From Promethearchaeota archaeon (GTDB lineage: Archaea; Asgardarchaeota; Lokiarchaeia; Sigynarchaeales; SOKP01): a stretch of 19,677 nucleotides of DNA. The stretch lies in the NCBI GenBank assembly GCA_030668025.1, contig DAOUUT010000028.1, positions 1-19,677 on the forward strand, in the 5' to 3' direction. Made by a program: the position numbers and the translations under genes. Of the stretch, positions 15,599-19,677 are shown piece after piece; the stretch's first letter is position 1; every line of letters starts with the position of its first letter. Under the pieces are notes generated by a model that searched no databases, was not told the DNA's origin, and saw nothing but the letters and a program-made list of their open reading frames with translations.

Positions 15599-15612
15599 AT
15601 TTTATATAATAA
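15599..15612 (-). promoter_or_regulatory. Candidate TATA box of the mvhG-hdrC-hdrB operon
   Basis: Minus-strand TATTATATAAAATT would set initiation near 15580, giving a very short leader that just includes the ribosome-binding site. A second TATA-like stretch (about 15590-15600) is an alternative. Confidence 0.35.
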
Positions 15613-15877
15613 TTATATTGGTTTAATGCAAAATTTATTAAAAAATTTGGTAAATCAAAATCTAGTTTAATCTCTATTATTTACTTCTGAAATTATAAGA
15701 AATCTTTTTCTAATACATGTAAACTATTATATCAAAGGCAATGGATATCTGTCATTTTTCAATTAATAATCATATTTTTAATAATTTATAGCATTGAATA
15801 ATATTAAATTATATTTTTAAAAGACATATTTAAGAAAAATAAAGATAGGTCACGATTACCGAACAAGTGTTGTTTGC

Positions 15878-15885
15878 TTATAAAC
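15878..15885 (+). promoter_or_regulatory. Candidate TATA box of the zinc-ribbon gene
   Basis: TTATAAAC lies about 25 bp before the AGGAGG site at 15909-15914. This position argues against the upstream in-frame ATG at 15874, which would lie before the promoter. Confidence 0.4.
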
Positions 15886-15908
15886 TGGCAACTGCTTGGA
15901 AGTAAATT

Positions 15909-15914
15909 AGGAGG
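15909..15914 (+). promoter_or_regulatory. Strong ribosome-binding site AGGAGG
   Basis: A full Shine-Dalgarno match 10 nt before the ATG at 15925, the strongest in the window. It decides the start of the zinc-ribbon gene over the longer frame beginning at 15874. Confidence 0.85.
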
Positions 15915-15924
15915 GAAGTGGTTA

Positions 15925-16356
15925 ATGGCTAAGAAGAAGAGTTATAAAAGTAGTAGTAATCGAAATAGTAGCAATAATAACAAAAAATGTGCTAAATGTG
16001 GCATACTCGTTAAATCCTATTCATATGGGGATTTCTGTGACTCATGTGCAGAAGGTGTTTGGGATAAGGGTTTTGACTCAACAACACAGCATGCTGAGGA
16101 GTTATATGAACAAGACTTGAATGCTAGAGAGGAGATCAATAAAAAAATCAATAAAAACAAAATTAGTTACAATGTCGTTCGAGATTTGATTGAACATAAG
16201 TCAGGAACTTTTCGCTGTTCAAAATGCAATAAATTAAGATTGGAATGGATTCATTTCCCTAATTCGCCTAGTAAAGACGAAAAACTTCGAATATTGCTTA
16301 AAACACCTTGCCCTAAATGTGAGGTAGTAGGTTTTTTAAAATTTTCTAAAAAATAG
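15925..16356 (+). CDS. Small protein with two zinc ribbons, function unknown
   Basis: A 143-residue protein from the ATG that follows AGGAGG. The N-terminus is basic and then Ser/Asn-rich (residues 1-20, low complexity). A first four-cysteine site is C22-x2-C25 and C38-x2-C41 (CAKCG, CDSC). A charged helical region (about 55-90) leads to a second site, C98-x2-C101 and C129-x2-C132 (CSKC, CPKC). Such double zinc ribbons usually bind nucleic acid or proteins, but no specific family is recognised. It is convergent with the RNase J-like gene, only 9 bp separating the stop codons, so the transcripts must overlap or terminate in each other. The frame extends upstream to 15874, but that start lacks a ribosome-binding site. 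Confidence 0.8.
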   Translation: MAKKKSYKSSSNRNSSNNNKKCAKCGILVKSYSYGDFCDSCAEGVWDKGFDSTTQHAEELYEQDLNAREEINKKINKNKISYNVVRDLIEHKSGTFRCSKCNKLRLEWIHFPNSPSKDEKLRILLKTPCPKCEVVGFLKFSKK

Positions 16357-16365
16357 CTAAAATTA

Positions 16366-17949
16366 CTAAAATGAATATTTTTTTCCTTTTTCAGGCAAAA
16401 TTACTTTTCCAGATAATCCAAATTCTTGAAATGTTTCGGGATGTTCCGTATGTACGGTTATAATATTTTCGGCATCAATTTTCTGAAGAAAATCCATTAA
16501 ATCATCTACGTTGCAATGCCCTGATGAATGAACTGTTTCAGATTTCGATATTCCGAATCTTTTTAGCCACATATCTAATTTTTCTTCTTTTATAATCATC
16601 TCGTCATTAAATGGGTCAGTAACAGAGTTTAGAAATAAAGCTTTGCCTGGTTTCTGATCTAAATCGATTAATTCACTCAGCATAAAATAATCAAGATAGA
16701 GTAAATATTTTTCAGGTTCTTTTTTAACATCCTTGTATGTAACATAGTTACCAATTTTAAGGATATCTTTTTGATATCCTTTATAATCTACGGATTCGAA
16801 TTTGCCCCAACCTTTTCGTGGTAGATATATAACGAAGTTTTTATCGCTAAAATCAGGAAGATCATAATTGTTATAATATTGTTTTATAATACTTTCTTCC
16901 ATATTATCACGTCTCATTCTAAAGCAATCAATTAAGTGAAATATTTTGGGAGTAATCGCGAATCTTCGATTGAACTTTTTTGCAAGTGAATAATATAATA
17001 AAATCCTATCGAGACTTCTAGGAGGACATCTCACAAGAATTAACCCCGGATGACTCCCAATAATTTCTCTTGAGCGAACTTCTACATCGCTTTCAGATTT
17101 TTCATCACTACGATATGTGCTTTTCCTAAAATCTTTAATACTAGGAACTCTTGTACCTTCAGTAATAATTGCTATTGGATTGGATTCACAAGCTTGTTTA
17201 ATAAAATCATCCACCCAAACCCTATGGGCGCCATGTCGTCTAAAATCGCCTGTGTAGATGATACTTCTCCCATCACACTCAATAATATAGGAACAAGCTC
17301 CAGGAATAGAATGATCTGTTTGAAACTGAGTTATAGTGACCTCACCCTGAGACGATTTAAATGATAAAGGTATGCCTTCTTTCATAATCTTAATTGGTCT
17401 CTTAATTTCTGATTGATTGTGATCAGGTTTGGTTGCTCTCTTATATTCAATTTCACTATCTTCACTTTGTCTTTTTTTTGGTACGATTTTAAAAGTTTCA
17501 TAAAAATTTAATACTTCCGGTAAGAGAGTGTCATTTGAAGTGCTTGTAAGATGTTCGATTATTGTATTTGAAATCCAGTTCATATAGATTGGTGTGTTTT
17601 GTTTGAGAAAGCATATGAATTTGTAGTGGTCCAAATGTGCGTGCGTAAGAAAAAAAGCATCAACAATGTTTTCGTTAGTAGTAATAATTTTATAAGGTTC
17701 TGAATTCAAAATATCAGAAAATGGAGTAATTAAATCGTTCCGGTATAATTTATTAATGGAGGGTATAAGACCTAAGTACAAATAATCAATAATTCCATTT
17801 AATTTGCGTGGAGTTAGGAATTCTGAAAAATATTTTTGACTTTCACTAAAAGAAAGGCCAAAGTCAAAGAGAAACTTTTTATCTCCAATATTAATGAAGA
17901 TTTTATTTCCTCCAATTTCGTTAATTCCACCAAAAATTTCAAGATTCAT
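16366..17949 (-). CDS. RNase J-like metallo-beta-lactamase (beta-CASP) protein
   Basis: A 527-residue metallo-hydrolase. The N-terminus (IFGGINEIGGNKIFI) resembles RNase J. Motif 2 is HAHLDH (His103, His105, Asp107, His108), motif 3 is His213 in TDHSIPGA and motif 4 is Asp235 in TGDFRRHG. A beta-CASP-like region follows, and near the C-terminus are HSSGH (His474, His478) and His500 in TVHTEH, equivalent to motifs B/C. It would therefore be a processing or 5'-3' RNA nuclease in the cytoplasm. A charged insertion (about 160-190) precedes motif 3. I chose the ATG at 17949 over the GTG at 17955, because a TATA-like element at 17974-17986 puts transcription at about 17953. The fold is secure; RNA versus DNA substrate is inferred. 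Confidence 0.82.
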   Translation of the reverse strand: MNLEIFGGINEIGGNKIFINIGDKKFLFDFGLSFSESQKYFSEFLTPRKLNGIIDYLYLGLIPSINKLYRNDLITPFSDILNSEPYKIITTNENIVDAFFLTHAHLDHYKFICFLKQNTPIYMNWISNTIIEHLTSTSNDTLLPEVLNFYETFKIVPKKRQSEDSEIEYKRATKPDHNQSEIKRPIKIMKEGIPLSFKSSQGEVTITQFQTDHSIPGACSYIIECDGRSIIYTGDFRRHGAHRVWVDDFIKQACESNPIAIITEGTRVPSIKDFRKSTYRSDEKSESDVEVRSREIIGSHPGLILVRCPPRSLDRILLYYSLAKKFNRRFAITPKIFHLIDCFRMRRDNMEESIIKQYYNNYDLPDFSDKNFVIYLPRKGWGKFESVDYKGYQKDILKIGNYVTYKDVKKEPEKYLLYLDYFMLSELIDLDQKPGKALFLNSVTDPFNDEMIIKEEKLDMWLKRFGISKSETVHSSGHCNVDDLMDFLQKIDAENIITVHTEHPETFQEFGLSGKVILPEKGKKYSF

Positions 17950-17955
17950 TTTCAC

Positions 17956-18300
17956 ATTATGGATAAATCAATTGTAAATATAAAAATAATAACCCTAAAT
18001 AGAATCATAAAACAATTGAGATATAAAACTTTACTTTATGATTTCATTTAATATTAATTAGATTCTTTTGTATAATTAAACAGAGAATTTTTTTTAAATC
18101 TTTTTTGTTTTTCCATTATTGAATTAACTAAATTTAATAAAACAGTATCAAAGGATTTTAAACTCTGAATCCGATTGATGTGAGTTTCTTTCTATTAAAA
18201 ATGTTATCTACTCTCTTATTTTGAAATATTCAAACCAGTTTTTTTGCTTTTGTAGTTGATAAACCTAAAGTTTATTAGAAAGAAGTGGTAATATTTATGT
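17956..18300. other. AT-rich intergenic region upstream of the transposase
   Basis: About 345 bp between the RNase J-like gene and the transposase. It holds the minus-strand TATA-like element at 17974-17986 and, at its right end, one arm of a 16-bp inverted repeat. I found no gene. The left end of the insertion sequence should lie here but no terminal inverted repeat matching 19609-19677 was found. Confidence 0.55.
17974..17986 (-). promoter_or_regulatory. TATA-like element of the RNase J-like gene
   Basis: Minus-strand TTTTTATATTTAC lies 25-37 bp before the ATG at 17949, consistent with a leaderless or nearly leaderless mRNA. Confidence 0.45.
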
Positions 18301-18366
18301 ATGCTAGTACAAGAAATATTTCCTAATTCAGTTTTGAATTCGGGAATTAAACCACTTCTTTCTAAT
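18274..18366. repeat. Perfect 16-bp inverted repeat around the transposase start
   Basis: ATTAGAAAGAAGTGGT at 18274-18289 and its exact complement at 18351-18366 are separated by 61 bp containing the transposase start codon (18301). The left arm includes GTGGT, the only ribosome-binding-like sequence before that start. In RNA the arms could pair and hide it. Confidence 0.9.
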
Positions 18367-19608
18367 CATAATATGCTCTCATTTTTTAAAAAGTTTTGTG
18401 ATGAAATTAAATCTCGAATGTGGCGTCTTAAAAAAGCAAGAAATGCAAGATATGAAAAGGAAGATTTCTTAAAAGTATTTTTCTTCTCTGAAATCATTGG
18501 AAGATCGATTCATGAGACTAGTGAGCTGCTCAACGAACATTTAATGAGTAGCAAAAAAGGAAGACGTAAATTATTCGCTGACGGGAGGAGAAAGCGCGTT
18601 ATCCCACATCAAACAGAGGTTAATAAGTTTCTGAGAAGAATTGGACTTCAGAGAGCACGCAATATTTTGCGTGAATGTCTTGATGAGCAATTGAAGGAAG
18701 CTTTCGAACAAAATCTGATTTCACAAAAGGTGAATGTTCTAATTGATTTTACAGAGCACCCATATTATGGGAAACGGGAGGATAAAATGATCAAGGGCAC
18801 AAATCGGCAGAAGGGAACAACAAAAATGCGGCATTACCTTGGATTTTCGCTTCTTTCTCGAGGGGTTCACCTTTACGCAGGATTAGAGCACGTCGCATTA
18901 GGTCAATCTAAGATTCCTATTATTATAAAGTTTCTCGATCATTTACTAAATTTAGGGTTTGAGTTGAAATACGTATTGATGGATCGTGAATTCTATAGAG
19001 CTGAACTTATCGACGATATAGAAAGAAAGGGAGGACACGTTTTAATCCCTGCCAAACAATTCAAGAAAGTCAAACAGTTCATTACTGAATATCTCGAAGG
19101 AAAGCATGGTCGGGTGAGGAAATACACCTTTTCAACCGCTACCGCAGCTAAAAGACGATTTTGGAAAGATGTTTACCTAATAATAAAAGCGAAGAGGGGT
19201 TTTTCTCTCCAAGGCGTTAAAAGAGATTACAAAAGCGGAAAAATAACCTTAAAGGACGCCCACCATAGAATATTTACCATAATGACTACTGAGAAACCTA
19301 AAGGTAAGACAAGCTCTTGGGCGTCCCGCACTTCGTTATTTTATCGTCGAAGATGGTTAATTGAAACGGGATTTTCCGACTTAAATCGAATTAATCGTCG
19401 ATGGAAGTCAAACTATGATGATCTACGATATTTAGATATGATGGCAAGGATGCTCCTTTATAATTCATGGAAGATGAATAAAACACAGATTCAAAATGCA
19501 GTAAAAAAATGTGGAAGAAAAATGGCTTGGACATTAAACCAAAACCAAGATTTATTAACGAAAGCCTTTCTTTCTCTGGAGAAAAAATCGCAAGGGGTGG
19601 TCGGGTAA
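18301..19608 (+). CDS. DDE transposase, IS4-superfamily (ISH3-like)
   Basis: A 435-residue, apparently intact transposase. The catalytic acids are visible as Asp149 (VLIDFTEHPYYG), Asp228 (YVLMDREFY) and Glu355 within the YRRRWLIETGFSDL signature typical of IS4-type enzymes. The PYYG and GT elements after the first Asp recall the ISH3 family of archaea. The N-terminal 120 residues are a basic, helical, probably DNA-binding region. No frameshift or internal stop is seen, so it may be active. Its start codon lies between the arms of a 16-bp inverted repeat; an internal ATG (18373) is an alternative start. Terminal inverted repeats and target duplications were not identified. The exact family name is uncertain. 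Confidence 0.88.
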   Translation: MLVQEIFPNSVLNSGIKPLLSNHNMLSFFKKFCDEIKSRMWRLKKARNARYEKEDFLKVFFFSEIIGRSIHETSELLNEHLMSSKKGRRKLFADGRRKRVIPHQTEVNKFLRRIGLQRARNILRECLDEQLKEAFEQNLISQKVNVLIDFTEHPYYGKREDKMIKGTNRQKGTTKMRHYLGFSLLSRGVHLYAGLEHVALGQSKIPIIIKFLDHLLNLGFELKYVLMDREFYRAELIDDIERKGGHVLIPAKQFKKVKQFITEYLEGKHGRVRKYTFSTATAAKRRFWKDVYLIIKAKRGFSLQGVKRDYKSGKITLKDAHHRIFTIMTTEKPKGKTSSWASRTSLFYRRRWLIETGFSDLNRINRRWKSNYDDLRYLDMMARMLLYNSWKMNKTQIQNAVKKCGRKMAWTLNQNQDLLTKAFLSLEKKSQGVVG

Positions 19609-19677
19609 ATTACAAATAATGTCGGTGTGTCGACCATAAAAAATAAAAGAAAAAAAATTAAATACTTAGATACTGAA

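Larger units (their letters stand above)
15566..15924. other. AT-rich divergent intergenic region
   Basis: About 359 bp between the mvhG start (minus) and the zinc-ribbon gene (plus). It contains both promoters and no gene or RNA that I can recognise. Confidence 0.6.

Noticed and set aside
15874..15924. In-frame upstream start for the zinc-ribbon gene
   Set aside because: No ribosome-binding site precedes it and a TATA-like element lies inside it, while the ATG at 15925 follows a perfect AGGAGG.
17950..17955. GTG start two codons upstream for the RNase J-like gene
   Set aside because: The ATG at 17949 is a better start codon and suits the position of the TATA-like element; the difference is only two residues.
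18052..19677. Complete insertion sequence with terminal inverted repeats
   Set aside because: I compared 19609-19677 with the region upstream of the transposase and found no convincing terminal repeats or target duplication, so only the transposase and the internal repeat are annotated.

Overview
The window looks like a chromosomal segment of an AT-rich, anaerobic archaeon. An Asgard lineage (Lokiarchaeia-like) is my best guess from gene content, but nothing here proves it. The archaeal signals are a heterodisulfide-reductase/F420-non-reducing-hydrogenase gene cluster (mvhG-hdrC-hdrB), a methylthiotransferase of the archaeal/eukaryotic CDKAL1 type, an archaeal-style RNase J-like protein, several zinc-ribbon proteins, and TATA-box promoters with very short leaders. 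The class II (B12-dependent) ribonucleotide reductase fits an anaerobic or oxygen-independent lifestyle.

Layout: (1) 1-3926, minus strand. A compact operon reads from 3926 downward: three tandem paralogues of a membrane-anchored left-handed beta-helix (hexapeptide-repeat) protein, then a nitrilase-superfamily hydrolase, then a zinc alcohol dehydrogenase cut by the window edge. Gaps are 2-36 nt or a 4-nt overlap. (2) 3927-4375, AT-rich intergenic DNA with divergent promoters. (3) 4376-7630, plus strand. A monomeric adenosylcobalamin-dependent ribonucleoside-triphosphate reductase is interrupted by a 340-residue intein with a LAGLIDADG endonuclease, inserted next to an active-site cysteine. (4) 7853-10279. 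An unrecognised basic protein (plus) faces a four-helix membrane protein and a zinc-ribbon/membrane protein (minus). (5) 10396-11709, plus strand, tRNA methylthiotransferase. (6) 11795-12691, minus strand, haloalkane dehalogenase preceded by a perfect palindrome. (7) 12761-15565, minus strand, the mvhG-hdrC-hdrB operon. (8) 15925-17949, a small double zinc-ribbon protein convergent with an RNase J-like metallo-beta-lactamase. (9) 18301-19608, plus strand, an ISH3/IS4-like transposase.

How genes work together: HdrB, HdrC and the MvhG-like protein would form an electron-transfer module carrying many iron-sulfur clusters. The hydrogenase large subunit, MvhD and HdrA are absent from this stretch, and the MvhG-like protein carries a duplicated cysteine-rich cluster domain. 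The three beta-helix membrane proteins plus nitrilase and dehydrogenase look like a small, undescribed pathway module, perhaps for modifying a membrane-bound or envelope compound; this is inference. No tRNA, rRNA, CRISPR array or complete insertion-sequence ends were found.
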